From Thermoflexus hugenholtzii (GTDB taxonomy: Bacteria; Chloroflexota; Anaerolineae; Thermoflexales; Thermoflexaceae): a stretch of DNA of 64,000 nt. A program made the position numbers and the translations under genes. Positions 34,000-43,051 of this stretch are shown here, piece after piece. The notes under the pieces are model-generated. The model was not told where the DNA came from, did no database searches, and was given only the letters and a program-made list of their open reading frames with translations. Position 1 is the first letter of the stretch, and each line of letters opens with the position of its first letter. The stretch is from positions 1,054,001-1,118,000 of the forward strand of contig NZ_CP076326.1 in assembly GCF_018771565.1 (NCBI RefSeq), read 5' to 3'.

Positions 34000-35163
34000 A
34001 TGAAGACCCTGGAGGCCCTCAGCCGGATCCTGGTGGTTTGCGTCTATCTCCTCGCCGCGGCGGCCGTGATCCTTCTCCGCACGCCCATCGATTATCCGGT
34101 CTATGTGATGGCCGCGTATGGGTTCTCCCGGGGCGAGGATGTCTACTCCTGGACGGAAGCCGACTACGCCCGGGCGGCGGAAGCGCTGGGCTTCTCCCGC
34201 TACGCACCTCCTTATCGTTACCCACCCCTCGCGGCGCTCCTGGTCCTCCCCGGGCTGTCGTTCCCGGACCGGGGGATGGGGATCTGGGTCGCGGCCCAGG
34301 CCCTCAGCGCCCTGCTGACCGCAGAGGCGCTCGCCCGGATGGCCCGGGATCCGGCCCGGCGGATCCTCATCCGGTTGGGGGTCGGCCTTCTTCCCCCATT
34401 TTTCGTGAGCCTCTACGCCGGACAGATCAACCCCCTGGTCACCCTGGGGATGATCCTGGCGGTCCGGTGGATCGGCCGGGGCCGGGAAGGGTGGGGCGGG
34501 CTCCTGCTGGGGCTCAGCCTCATGCTCAAGCCCCTGGCCCTCGGCCCGGCAGCCCTCTGCCTCTACGAGGGGCGGCGCAAGGCGCTGGCCGGGATGGCCC
34601 TGGGGATCGCGCTCTCCCTGGCGGCGGGCCTTCTGGCGTTCGGCCCACCCGCCCTGGGATTTCTCCGCCTCTCGCTGCCGACCTCTGGCGGCGTCTACCC
34701 CCCGGCGCAGAACCTGCCCGGGCTGGCCGCCCGCTGGCTCACCCGTCATCCCTACGGATTCTCCCTGGCCGACGATGCCGGGATCGCGCGAGGGGTTGGA
34801 TGGGGGCTGGCCGGGATGCTGTTGCTGCTCACCGGGATCGCCCTGGGTCGGCCCGGGAAGGCTCATCCTGACTTTGTGCGTCGGGCTGGCCTGGCGGCCA
34901 TCGCTTTCCTCCTGGCGAACCCGGGGACGTGGTATCATCACGGCACGATCATGAGCATGCCCCTCGCGGCGTGGCTCGCCCAACCCGGACGCTCCCCGAC
35001 CGAATGGGGAGCGCTTGGGGCGAGCGTCGGGGCGATCGCCATCTGGGGGGTGGCCTGGCACGCCTTCGTCGGCTGGACGCCGTTGCTGGATCTGGCGACG
35101 CTGGGGAGCCTGGGGCTGTGGGCCTTGCTTGCCTGGGAGATCCGAAAGGAGAGCCCTCGATGA
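34000..35163 (+). CDS. Polytopic membrane glycosyltransferase, GT87/DUF2029-like
   Basis: This 387-residue membrane protein has about ten hydrophobic segments. PIDYPVYVMAAYGFSRGEDVY, split here as DYPVYVMAAYGF and RGEDVYSW, and APPYRYPPLAALLVLP match the first extracytoplasmic loop of polyprenyl-phosphate-mannose-type glycosyltransferases (GT-C fold), where an Asp is catalytic (DYPVY). A later SLMLKPLALGPAAL block is typical of DUF2029. It probably transfers a sugar from a lipid carrier outside the membrane. The next gene overlaps it by four bases. Confidence 0.8.
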   Translation: MKTLEALSRILVVCVYLLAAAAVILLRTPIDYPVYVMAAYGFSRGEDVYSWTEADYARAAEALGFSRYAPPYRYPPLAALLVLPGLSFPDRGMGIWVAAQALSALLTAEALARMARDPARRILIRLGVGLLPPFFVSLYAGQINPLVTLGMILAVRWIGRGREGWGGLLLGLSLMLKPLALGPAALCLYEGRRKALAGMALGIALSLAAGLLAFGPPALGFLRLSLPTSGGVYPPAQNLPGLAARWLTRHPYGFSLADDAGIARGVGWGLAGMLLLLTGIALGRPGKAHPDFVRRAGLAAIAFLLANPGTWYHHGTIMSMPLAAWLAQPGRSPTEWGALGASVGAIAIWGVAWHAFVGWTPLLDLATLGSLGLWALLAWEIRKESPR

Positions 35164-36479
35164 AGGGAAACCGCCATCCCGTGATCCTCATCGGGGTCTG
35201 GGTTGCGGTGTTGCTTCTTCTTTTCCGCCCGCAGTTGCACGGGATGGACACCGTGGCCTATTACGCCTGGCTGCGGGCAGCGGTCATCCGGGGCAGCCTG
35301 GATGTGAGCGAGGAGTTCATCCGCTTCGGGTATGGCGGGGAGCGAGGGCTGTCGCCCACCGGATATCGGATCAACGAATGGTCCGTGGGGCCCGCCCTGT
35401 TGTGGTCCCCCTTCTTCCTGATGGCCCACGGCCTCGTCCGTCTGGGGAAGGCCCTGGGGATCCCCTGGGAGGCCGACGGCTACAGCGCGCCCTATCAGAC
35501 CCTGACGGCCCTGGGATCCGCCCTCTACGCGCTCATCGGCCTGGAGCTGCTCCGACGCCTGGCCCTCCGGATCGCTTCCCCGGCTGCCGCCCTGTGGGGG
35601 GTCCTCACCGCGTGGCTGGCCTCGCCGCTGGTGTTCTACATGTCCGCTCACCCTTTCATGTCCCATGCGGTGGACTTCTTCGTCAACGCCGGGTTTCTCC
35701 GGGCATGGACCTGTTGGGAGAAGCCCACGCCGTGGGCCCGGCTCGCGCTGGGATGGATCGGCGGGTTGGCCGCCGCGGTGCGCTATCCGAACGCCACCCT
35801 GCTGCTATGGCCGGCCCTGGAGGATCTCCGTCAGGCCCTGCGGGTGCCCCGCGAAGGGATCCTTCGTTTGCTCTCCCTGGGAGTTGGGGCCTGGATCGGG
35901 TTCCTCCCCCAGATGATCGTCTGGCGCGTGGTCTTCGGCGCGTGGATCGTCGGGAACCCCTACGGGATCGCCGGGGCGGGGACGTTCGATCTCCGCGCGC
36001 CCCATTTGCTCGAGGTGCTGTTCTCCACCAACCGCGGGCTGTTTCCCTGGACGCCGATCGCCGCTTTCGCCCTCGCCGGCCTGGTCGGGCCGCTGCGGCG
36101 CGCCCGCCCGGCGTGGGCCCGTCTGCTGCTGGCACAGACCGGCGCCCAACTCTATATTGTGGGCTCGTGGAGCGTCTGGTCCGGGGCGGCGGCGTTCGGG
36201 CCCCGTCTGCTCACCGGTCTGTTCGCCGGGTTCGCCCTCGGGCTGGCGGCCCTCTATGAGGCCGGGCGGAGGCGATGGGGGATGAAGCCGGCCCTTGCCC
36301 TCAGCCTGGGCGCCGTTGCCTGGAACCTGATCCTGCTGGCCCGTTACGGCCTGGAGGATGTGCCGCGCATGGGCCCGGTTCCCCTCTCGACGCTCTGGCT
36401 CGGCCAGCTGACGTTCATCGGGCGGGCGCTGGGGGAGCTGGACCGCATCGGGCAGGCGCTCCTCCGTCGATTTCCCTGA
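35160..36479 (+). CDS. Polytopic membrane protein, probable GT-C-type glycosyltransferase
   Basis: This 439-residue protein has about ten membrane segments. After the first helix comes HGMDTVAYYAWLRAAVIRGS, with an Asp followed by a Tyr-rich stretch as in GT-C first loops, then EFIRFGYGG and GYRINEWSVGPALLWSPFFL. It lacks any soluble catalytic domain. Its ATG overlaps the stop of the preceding GT87-like gene, so the two likely act in one glycan or lipoglycan pathway. The family is not firmly recognised. Confidence 0.72.
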   Translation: MKGNRHPVILIGVWVAVLLLLFRPQLHGMDTVAYYAWLRAAVIRGSLDVSEEFIRFGYGGERGLSPTGYRINEWSVGPALLWSPFFLMAHGLVRLGKALGIPWEADGYSAPYQTLTALGSALYALIGLELLRRLALRIASPAAALWGVLTAWLASPLVFYMSAHPFMSHAVDFFVNAGFLRAWTCWEKPTPWARLALGWIGGLAAAVRYPNATLLLWPALEDLRQALRVPREGILRLLSLGVGAWIGFLPQMIVWRVVFGAWIVGNPYGIAGAGTFDLRAPHLLEVLFSTNRGLFPWTPIAAFALAGLVGPLRRARPAWARLLLAQTGAQLYIVGSWSVWSGAAAFGPRLLTGLFAGFALGLAALYEAGRRRWGMKPALALSLGAVAWNLILLARYGLEDVPRMGPVPLSTLWLGQLTFIGRALGELDRIGQALLRRFP

Positions 36480-36528
36480 AAGGACACGGATCGAACCTCC
36501 GGGATCCTTTGCGGGAGGGAGGTGTTGC

Positions 36529-37788
36529 ATGCACACGCCGGAATGGGTGGCGCAGGTTCGCTCGGAGTTCCCGGCCCTGGGGCAGGTCATCGAAGGCCGG
36601 ATCCCGGCTTTCCTGGACGGCCCGGGGGGCTCTCAGGTTCCGCGCCGGGTGATCGAGGCGATGGCCCGCGCCATGGTGGAAGCGAACGCCAACACCCATG
36701 GCGCCTTTCCCACCAGCCGGCGGGTGGACGCGGAGATTATGGAGGCCCGTCAGGCTGCGGCCGACCTGGTCGGCGCCTCGCCGGAGGAGATCGTCTTCGG
36801 GCCGAACATGACCACCCTGACCTTCCAGATCAGCCGGGCCATCGGCCGTCGGCTCCGGCCGGGGGACGAGATCGTGGTCACCCGCCTGGATCACGACGCC
36901 AACGTGGCGCCGTGGCTGGCCCTGGAGGAACAGGGGGCGGTCATCCGCTGGGTCGACTTCCATGTGGAAGATGGCACCCTGGATCTGGAGGGGCTGGCCC
37001 GGGTCCTCTCGGAGCGGACCCGGGTGGTGGCCGTGGGCTACGCCTCCAACGCCCTGGGGACGGTGAACCCGGTGCGCCGCATCGTCGAGATGGCCCATGC
37101 CGTCGGCGCCTGGGTCTACGTGGATGCGGTGCACGCCGCCCCGCATCTCTTCATCGATGTGCGGGAGCTGGGATGCGACTTCCTGGTCTGCTCTGCCTAC
37201 AAGTTCTTCGGTCCCCACGTGGGCTTCCTTTACGGGCGCATGGAGCGGCTGCGGGCCCTCCAGCCCTATAAGGTGCGCCCGGCGCCGGATCATCCCCCGG
37301 AGGCCTTCGAGACCGGGACGCAAAACCATGAGGGGTTGGCCGGGCTGATCGCAGCGGTGGAGTATCTGGCGGACATTGGGCGGCGCTTCGGAACCCCAGC
37401 GGATCCCTCCCGGCGCGCGGCGATCCGCGCCGCCATGGAGAAGATCCGGGAGCACGAGCGGGATCTGTGCGCGCGGTTGCTGGAGGGGCTGGAGGAGCTT
37501 CCCGGGGTCATGGTTTACGGCATCCGGAGCATGGCGCGCTGGGCGGAGCGGGTGCCCACGGTCTCGTTCCGGATCTCCGGACGTCATCCCCGGGAGGTGG
37601 CGGAGGCCCTGGGGCGGGAAGGCATCTATGTCTGGGATGGCAACTTCTACGCCCAGGGGGTCACGGAGCGGCTGGGCCTGGAAGGGCAGGGCGGTCTGGT
37701 CCGGGTGGGCGCGCTCCACTACAACACCCTGGAGGAGATCGATCGGCTGCTGGAAGCCTTAAGGCGTCTGGTTCGGGAAAGGATATAG
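36529..37788 (+). CDS. Cysteine desulfurase-like class V aminotransferase
   Basis: This 419-residue PLP enzyme matches the cysteine desulfurase-like family (TIGR01976 type). FLDGPGGSQVPRRVIEAMA opens it, VYVDAVHAAPHLFIDV has the cofactor Asp, and the PLP lysine lies in LVCSAYKFFGPHVGFLYG. ETGTQNHEGLAG is the family's TP-like loop. The flexible Cys loop of true NifS/IscS enzymes is not seen, so desulfurase activity is uncertain; amino-sugar or selenocysteine lyase activity is possible. GGGAGGGAGGTG precedes the ATG. It stands alone. Confidence 0.87.
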   Translation: MHTPEWVAQVRSEFPALGQVIEGRIPAFLDGPGGSQVPRRVIEAMARAMVEANANTHGAFPTSRRVDAEIMEARQAAADLVGASPEEIVFGPNMTTLTFQISRAIGRRLRPGDEIVVTRLDHDANVAPWLALEEQGAVIRWVDFHVEDGTLDLEGLARVLSERTRVVAVGYASNALGTVNPVRRIVEMAHAVGAWVYVDAVHAAPHLFIDVRELGCDFLVCSAYKFFGPHVGFLYGRMERLRALQPYKVRPAPDHPPEAFETGTQNHEGLAGLIAAVEYLADIGRRFGTPADPSRRAAIRAAMEKIREHERDLCARLLEGLEELPGVMVYGIRSMARWAERVPTVSFRISGRHPREVAEALGREGIYVWDGNFYAQGVTERLGLEGQGGLVRVGALHYNTLEEIDRLLEALRRLVRERI

Positions 37789-37790
37789 GC

Positions 37791-38351
37791 CTATCCCAGG
37801 ATCTCATCCACAGAGAGGATGAGATCGGGGAAGGCAAGGGGAGTGAGGGTTTCCCCCCGCCGGGCCACCTGAAGGGTGCGATAGCCCTCCGGGGAGGGAT
37901 CCCGGCCCACCACAACCTCCTCCCGGGCCAGGTCCACCACCCAAGCCTCCGGGATGCCGGCCCGGCCGTAAAGGGGGAGCTTGTGGGTTCGGTCGTAGTC
38001 CGCGGAGGATTCGGCCACCTCGATGACCAGCAACACGTCCGCGGGCCCGGGATGGGAAGCGGCATAGAAATCCTCCCGCGGCCGTAGCAACGCCAGGTCC
38101 GGCTGGGGCTCTGAATAAGGGCCCAGGCGGATGGGGCTTTGCACACGAACAATGCACCGCCCTCGGAGGGCAGGCGCCAGCCACATGGTTAAGCGGTCAA
38201 CCCCTCCGGCGTGCGCGCTGCGGATGGGAGGCATCTGAATCAGAACCCCCTCGATGAGCTCCACTCGATCGTCCTCAGAGAGGATGCCCGTTTCAGCCAG
38301 CCGATGGTATTCGTCCACCGTGAACTTGCGAAGAGCGGCCTGCGCGGCCAT
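37791..38351 (-). CDS. Uma2-family (DUF820) putative restriction-type endonuclease
   Basis: This 186-residue protein has the Uma2 PD-(D/E)xK core: EDDRVELIEGVLIQMPP at the N-terminus, then EPQPDLALLRPRED with the first catalytic Asp, ADVLLVIEVAESSADYDRT with the E-x-(E/S) pair and HKLPLYGRAGIPEAWVVD with the lysine. The family is abundant in Chloroflexota and cyanobacteria, often linked to mobile elements; function is not settled. GGGGAGG precedes the ATG. Its end is two bases from the convergent aminotransferase. Confidence 0.9.
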   Translation of the reverse strand: MAAQAALRKFTVDEYHRLAETGILSEDDRVELIEGVLIQMPPIRSAHAGGVDRLTMWLAPALRGRCIVRVQSPIRLGPYSEPQPDLALLRPREDFYAASHPGPADVLLVIEVAESSADYDRTHKLPLYGRAGIPEAWVVDLAREEVVVGRDPSPEGYRTLQVARRGETLTPLAFPDLILSVDEILG

Positions 38352-38415
38352 CCCGGCCTCCCCTTCTCAATCGCTCTCCACCATTGTATCCGAAACGCCG
38401 CATCCGCTCGGGATC

Positions 38416-39624
38416 TCACCAGACCCGGCAGATCAGGCCTTTGAGGTATTCGGACTCGGGGAACGAGAGGCGGATGGGATGATCGGGTCCCTGGGAGAGC
38501 TTCTCGAGGATCTGGACCTCGCGCCCGGCGTCCTCCGCGGCGGCGAAGACGATCTTCTGGAAGAGCTCCGGGGAGACCAGGCCGGAGCATGAGAAGGTGA
38601 TCAGGAGCCCACCCGGGCGGATCAGGCGCAGGGCCTGCAGGTTGATGTCCTTGTAGCCGCGGGCGGCGCGGTTCAGATGCGCCTGGGAGTAGGCGAACTT
38701 GGGGGGATCCAGGATGACGGCGTCGAACCGCCGCCCCTCGGTGACGAAGCGCCGCAGCACCTGAAAAGCGTCCCCCTCCACGTTCTCGAAGCGGTCCTCC
38801 CCAAAGCCGTTGAGGCGCAGGTTCTCCGCCGCCAGGCGCAGGGCCTCCGCCGAGGTGTCCACGTTCACCACGCGGCGGGTCCCGGCGGCCAGGGCGTAGA
38901 CGGCGAAGGCCCCGGTGTAAGAGAAGGCGTTGAGGGCCTCCTCCGCGCCGCTCAGGTAAGCGGCCGCCCGTCGGCGGTTCTCCCGCTGATCCAGATAGAA
39001 GCCGGTCTTGTGCCCCCGCGCCAGGTCCACGTAGAAGCGATGCCCATGCTCGGTGATGATCAGCCGCTCGGGCGGGGCTTCGCCGGCCAGGAGCCCGCAA
39101 CGCGGCGGCAACCCCTCTTTCTCCCGCACGTCCACATCGCTGCGCTCGTAGATGCCCCGCGGCCGGAACATCTCCCGAAGCAGCTCGACGATGAGGGGCT
39201 TCCAGCGTTCGATGCCCAGGGTGAGGGACTGGAGGACCAGGAACTCGTTGTAGCGGTCCACGATCAGGCCGGGCAGCCCATCGCTCTCGGCGAAGACCAG
39301 GCGGTAGGCGGTGGTGTGGGCTTGCAAGCCGAGGGCCTCGCGGGCCTGGGCCGCCCGCGCCAGGCGCCGGCGCCAGAAGGCCTCCTCCACCGCCTCCTGG
39401 GGGTCCCAGGTGAGCAGGCGGGCCAGGATCTGGGAGCGGCGGTTGAGGTAGCCCCGGGCCAGCCATTCCCCCTCGAAGGAGAAGATCTCCACCAGGCCCC
39501 CGTCCTCCACCGGGCCCTCCAGACGCCCCATGGCGCCGGAGAAGATCCAGGGGTGATGGCGGCGGACCGGCCGGTCGTGCCCCGGCTTCAGATACAGGCG
39601 CGCGGATCCCCGGGGAAGCGCCAT
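38416..39624 (-). CDS. rlmI: Class I rRNA (cytosine-C5) methyltransferase, RlmI-like
   Basis: This 402-residue protein has an N-terminal PUA domain (RRHHPWIFSGAMGRLEG, then DGGLVEIFSFEGEWLARGYL), an EEHAD-like middle and a Rossmann methyltransferase domain. FSYTGAFAVYALAAG binds SAM, DAVILDPPKFAYSQ is motif IV, and FSCSGLVSPELFQ contains the catalytic Cys. RlmI methylates C1962 of 23S rRNA. The partner gene on the other strand starts 57 bp away, so the short gap must hold both promoters. Confidence 0.9.
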   Translation of the reverse strand: MALPRGSARLYLKPGHDRPVRRHHPWIFSGAMGRLEGPVEDGGLVEIFSFEGEWLARGYLNRRSQILARLLTWDPQEAVEEAFWRRRLARAAQAREALGLQAHTTAYRLVFAESDGLPGLIVDRYNEFLVLQSLTLGIERWKPLIVELLREMFRPRGIYERSDVDVREKEGLPPRCGLLAGEAPPERLIITEHGHRFYVDLARGHKTGFYLDQRENRRRAAAYLSGAEEALNAFSYTGAFAVYALAAGTRRVVNVDTSAEALRLAAENLRLNGFGEDRFENVEGDAFQVLRRFVTEGRRFDAVILDPPKFAYSQAHLNRAARGYKDINLQALRLIRPGGLLITFSCSGLVSPELFQKIVFAAAEDAGREVQILEKLSQGPDHPIRLSFPESEYLKGLICRVW

Positions 39625-39681
39625 GCCTGGCTCCAGAAGACAGGGTTCAATCCCCTATATTTTCTATTCCTTCAAGGAGTT

Positions 39682-41433
39682 ATGGCACGAGCAGGCCTGC
39701 AGTCCCGCTTCTACAATGGGATGGAAGGCGCGCCGCGAGCGATTTGTGGGGCGCCTCGTCTGGGGAGGTTCGGGATGGTCTACGCGCGGTTCTTCCGGGT
39801 GCTGGGGTTCGCTCTCCGGCTGCTGGCGCATGGGGTGTGGTGGGAGCTTCTTCTACGGCGGTTGCGCCCGGCCTGGGTCCGGGAGACGGCGCCGGCGCGC
39901 TACCGGCGCTGGGCGGCCGCGTTCGGGGATTTGGCGGTGGAGCTGGGCGGTGCGCTGATCAAGCTGGGTCAGTTCCTGAGCGCACGGGTGGATCTCCTGC
40001 CGGACTTCGTGACCGAGGAGCTGGCCCGGCTCCAGGATGAGGTGCCGGCTGAGCCCTTCGAGCGGATCCGTCCGTTGCTGGAGGCCGAGCTGGGGGAGCC
40101 GCTGGAAGCGGCCTTCCGGGCTTTCGAGGCCGTCGCCATCGCGGGAGCCTCCCTGGGTCAGGTCCACCGGGCGTGGCTCCCGGATGGGACGCCGGTGATG
40201 GTGAAGGTGCAGCGGCCGGGCATCGAGCGGCTGCTGGCGGCGGATCTCGCCGCGTTGCAGGTGGTGGTCCGCGCCCTTTCCCTTTACCCTCCGTTGCGCC
40301 GGCGGGTGGATCTGGATCGCCTGCTTCAGGAATTCAGCCGCACGCTGTGGATGGAGCTGGATTATCTGGCGGAGGCGCGGAACGCGGAGCGGTTCGCCCG
40401 CAACTTCGCCGGGGATCCCGGGGTTCGCATCCCACGGCCTTTCTGGTCCCACACCCGTCGGCGCGTCCTGGTGCTGGAGGATGTGACGGCCATCAAGATC
40501 ACGGATCTGGAGGCTATCGAGGCGGCCGGCATCTCCCGCTCGGAGGTGGCGCGGCGGCTTTATCAGGTCTATTTGAAGCAGGTCTTCGAGGATGGCTTCT
40601 TCCACGCCGATCCGCATCCGGGCAATCTCTTCGTGGCGCCGCTGGAGGGGGAGGGATCTGGGGGAAGCGGACGCCCGTTCCGTCTGCACTTTGTGGACTT
40701 CGGCATGGTGGGGTGGATCTCCCCGGAGGCCCGCCGGTGGCTGCGGGAGGCGGCCATCGGTCTGGGGACCCGGGACGCGGGGCGGATCGTGCGCGCGATG
40801 GACGCGCTGGGGTTTCTGCTGCCGGAAGCGGATCGGACGCTCGTGCGCCGGGCGGTGGAACGGCTGCTGGATCGGATCTGGGGTCTTTCGATGAGAGCGC
40901 TGCGGGAATGGTCACTCACGGAGGTGGAGACGCTCTTTCTGGAGTTCCGCGAGCTGCTCCTGCGCTTCCCCTTTCAGATCCCCCAGGATTTTCTGTTGCT
41001 CGGGCGCACCCTGGGGTTGCTGGCGGGGCTGGTCACCCGGCTGGATCCGGAGTTCAACGTGTTTGAAGAGGCGGAGCCCTTCGCGCGGCGCCTGCTGGAA
41101 GAGGAGCCGTGGGGATGGGTGGAGCAGATCCTTGAGGCGGCGTGGGGGATCCTGCGGACCCCCCTGGATCTCCAGCGGTTCCTGGAGCGCTCGCTGCGCG
41201 GGGAGCTGCAGTGGCGGGTGACGTTCCCGGAAGCGCGGGAGACCCTTTCTCTGATCGCGGAGGGGTTCCAGCGGCTGATCTGGCAGCTCACCGGATTGGT
41301 CTGGGTGATGATGGGCCTGTTCGCCGGGTTGAACCATCAACCCGCCCTGGCTGGGGTGCTGCTCGGGATCGGTGGGCTATGGTTGTTATGGGGGCTGCGC
41401 CCGTTGCGCTGGCGTCGTGGAGGGGGAGGGTAG
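39682..41433 (+). CDS. ABC1/AarF/UbiB-family atypical kinase
   Basis: This 583-residue protein has the family-specific N-terminal KxGQ motif (GGALIKLGQFLSARVDLLPD), the Ala-rich loop IAGASLGQVHRAWLPDG, catalytic Lys in VMVKVQRPGIE, and FFHADPHPGNLFV and VDFGMVGWI for the metal and catalytic Asp. Two hydrophobic segments at the C-terminus anchor it to the membrane. UbiB homologues support quinone or lipid metabolism. The ATG at 39682 has AAGGAG upstream; an internal ATG at 39775 is an alternative start closer to the conserved region. Confidence 0.9.
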   Translation: MARAGLQSRFYNGMEGAPRAICGAPRLGRFGMVYARFFRVLGFALRLLAHGVWWELLLRRLRPAWVRETAPARYRRWAAAFGDLAVELGGALIKLGQFLSARVDLLPDFVTEELARLQDEVPAEPFERIRPLLEAELGEPLEAAFRAFEAVAIAGASLGQVHRAWLPDGTPVMVKVQRPGIERLLAADLAALQVVVRALSLYPPLRRRVDLDRLLQEFSRTLWMELDYLAEARNAERFARNFAGDPGVRIPRPFWSHTRRRVLVLEDVTAIKITDLEAIEAAGISRSEVARRLYQVYLKQVFEDGFFHADPHPGNLFVAPLEGEGSGGSGRPFRLHFVDFGMVGWISPEARRWLREAAIGLGTRDAGRIVRAMDALGFLLPEADRTLVRRAVERLLDRIWGLSMRALREWSLTEVETLFLEFRELLLRFPFQIPQDFLLLGRTLGLLAGLVTRLDPEFNVFEEAEPFARRLLEEEPWGWVEQILEAAWGILRTPLDLQRFLERSLRGELQWRVTFPEARETLSLIAEGFQRLIWQLTGLVWVMMGLFAGLNHQPALAGVLLGIGGLWLLWGLRPLRWRRGGGG

Positions 41434-41461
41434 AGGAAGCGCTCCGGGCGAGCCCCCGGGT

Positions 41462-41677
41462 TCAGGAGGGGTGGGAGCCTGTTGGCGTTTTCTCCCCCTC
41501 TTCCAGCCATGCGTCGATGGCGGTGCGCAGGGCCAGCAGGGTCTCCCGGCGGGCCGCCCGCAGGTGCTGCCAGAACCCCTCCGGGAGCATCGCCTTCATC
41601 GCCTCCCGGAGCTCCCGGGAAGCGGACCGCAGGTGAGTCCGGGCCTCTTCCGACCATCGAGATCGGGTCTCGGCCAT
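41462..41677 (-). CDS. Small helical protein, 71 residues, unknown function
   Basis: The product is a single charged amphipathic helical protein (SRWSEEARTHLRSASRELRE, GFWQHLRAARRETLLALRTA). A clear AAGGAGG eight bases before the ATG argues that it is real. It resembles short helical proteins often annotated in Chloroflexota as hypothetical. It lies between the convergent kinase and the recombinase gene. Confidence 0.65.
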   Translation of the reverse strand: MAETRSRWSEEARTHLRSASRELREAMKAMLPEGFWQHLRAARRETLLALRTAIDAWLEEGEKTPTGSHPS

Positions 41678-41767
41678 GGAGATCCCTCCTTCCTCCAGCC
41701 CGGGCAGGGCCCTGGTGTTCTCAATTTCATGATACCTCGAGCGGCGTCCAGCAGGAGCCGGTTGGGG

Positions 41768-42790
41768 TCAGCCCTCGGAGGGCTCGGGGCCCTCGAAGGC
41801 CTGGCGGTGGACGGCGCGCAGGCGTCGGGGGGAGACCCGGGCGTAGCGGCGGGTGGTGGTGGGAGAGGCGTGGCCCAGGAGGTCCTGCACCGCGGCCAGG
41901 TCTCCGGTGGCCTCCAGGACGCGCGTGGCGAAGTAGTGGCGGAACTGATGGGGCGTGAGGGGTTCCTCCAGCCCCGCCTCCCGGGCCAGAGCCGCCAGGG
42001 CGCGGCGGACTCCTTCGGGGGTCAGGGGGCGGACGACGGCGCCGGCCCCTTTGTCATGGCGTGCGAAGAGGGGGAGGTGATCGCGGCCCTTCCCGCGGAC
42101 TCCCGCGTCGCGCGCCTGCAGGTAAGCCTGGAGGGCGCGGACGGCGGCCTCGTCCAGGAAGGCGAGGCGCTCTTTGCCTCCCTTGCCGTGGCGGATCCAG
42201 AGGATCCCCTGGGCGGGGTCGAAATCGCCTCGTCGCAGCGCCACCAGCTCGCCGACCCGGATCCCGCTGCTGCGCAGGACCAGCACCAGGGCCAGGTCCC
42301 GGAGGCGGCGGAGTTCGTGGCGGGGGGAAGGGGAGGAAGGGCGGGCGCGAGCGGCCTGGAGCAAGGCCTTCAGGAGCTCCTCGCGGGGCAGACGGGGCAG
42401 GGGAGGGGTGGATCGCCCGCGCTGGGCGTGCAGCTCTCGGATCAGGCGTCGCGCCTCCTCGGCGGGCAGCGTCCACAGTCCCTCATCGAGGAGGAAGTGG
42501 ACCCAGCTGACCAGTGCGGCCAGGTAAGTCTGGCGGGTGGCCGACGGCAGCGTCCGGCCTTCCCGGCGGTAGCGATCTTCCAGGTAAGGGATGAAATCCC
42601 GCACGTGGGCGGGGTCCAGCGCCTCGGGCGTCTGGTGTTCGGGATCCAGATCGATGTCGGTGAGGTATTCCAGGAAGCGCTGAAGGGCGCTTCGGTAAGT
42701 CTGGATGGTTCGGGGACGCCGGCCGTAGCGGGCGGCCAGGGCTTCCAGGAAAACCGAAACGATCCGGCGCAGGCTCGGCCCCTCGGTCAT
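41768..42790 (-). CDS. Tyrosine recombinase (XerC/XerD-type)
   Basis: This 340-residue protein has an N-terminal SAM-like core-binding domain (residues 8-105) and a catalytic domain with all active-site residues: Arg178 (SGIRVGEL), Lys203 (HGKGGKER), His281 and Arg284 (HQFRHYFATR), His307 (LLGHASPTTT) and nucleophile Tyr316 (RRYARV). It can be the housekeeping dimer-resolution enzyme or an element integrase. No dif-like site was identified by eye. AAGGAG lies before the ATG. It is about 30 residues longer than E. coli XerC. Confidence 0.9.
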   Translation of the reverse strand: MTEGPSLRRIVSVFLEALAARYGRRPRTIQTYRSALQRFLEYLTDIDLDPEHQTPEALDPAHVRDFIPYLEDRYRREGRTLPSATRQTYLAALVSWVHFLLDEGLWTLPAEEARRLIRELHAQRGRSTPPLPRLPREELLKALLQAARARPSSPSPRHELRRLRDLALVLVLRSSGIRVGELVALRRGDFDPAQGILWIRHGKGGKERLAFLDEAAVRALQAYLQARDAGVRGKGRDHLPLFARHDKGAGAVVRPLTPEGVRRALAALAREAGLEEPLTPHQFRHYFATRVLEATGDLAAVQDLLGHASPTTTRRYARVSPRRLRAVHRQAFEGPEPSEG

Positions 42791-42906
42791 CGGCAGCTCC
42801 TTTCCCTTCGGCGGACGTTCTCGAAAGAAGCGCCTTCGAGCTCTTCATTTTACCAGCAGGAGCGGCCAAGGGTGACCCCCTCATGGATCGGGTGTATCCC
42901 AAAATC

Positions 42907-42934
42907 GTAGGACAACTGCGAGCAGTTGTCCTAC
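42907..42934. repeat. REP-like perfect palindrome
   Basis: GTAGGACAACTGC and GCAGTTGTCCTAC form a perfect 13-bp stem around GA. A diverged copy is at 29729-29756. It may also terminate transcripts, but no T run follows. Confidence 0.7.
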
Positions 42935-42964
42935 AAAGCGGAAGCCGGAAGGGCACCAGGAGGC

Positions 42965-42993
42965 TTGACGGGAGCAGTGGATTGTGGTATAAA
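42965..42993 (+). promoter_or_regulatory. Promoter of the serine-recombinase-like HTH gene
   Basis: TTGACG (42965-42970), 17 bp, TATAAA (42988-42993). It is immediately followed by the palindrome GGTTATAACC. Confidence 0.7.
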
Positions 42994-43003
42994 GGTTATA
43001 ACC
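42994..43003. promoter_or_regulatory. Palindrome GGTTATAACC at the start site, possible operator
   Basis: A perfect 10-bp palindrome abuts the -10 box and covers the expected start site of the downstream HTH gene. MerR-like HTH proteins often bind such sites in their own promoters, so autoregulation is plausible. Confidence 0.5.
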
Positions 43004-43051
43004 ATCGATCCGAATCCTGCATCGATCCCGTCGTCCGAGGTGGAGCAGGTT

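Noticed and set aside
33658-34003. Short open frames (80-90 codons) between ppdK and the GT87-like gene
   Set aside because: No ribosome sites, unusual residue composition and overlapping frames on both strands; none looks like a protein.
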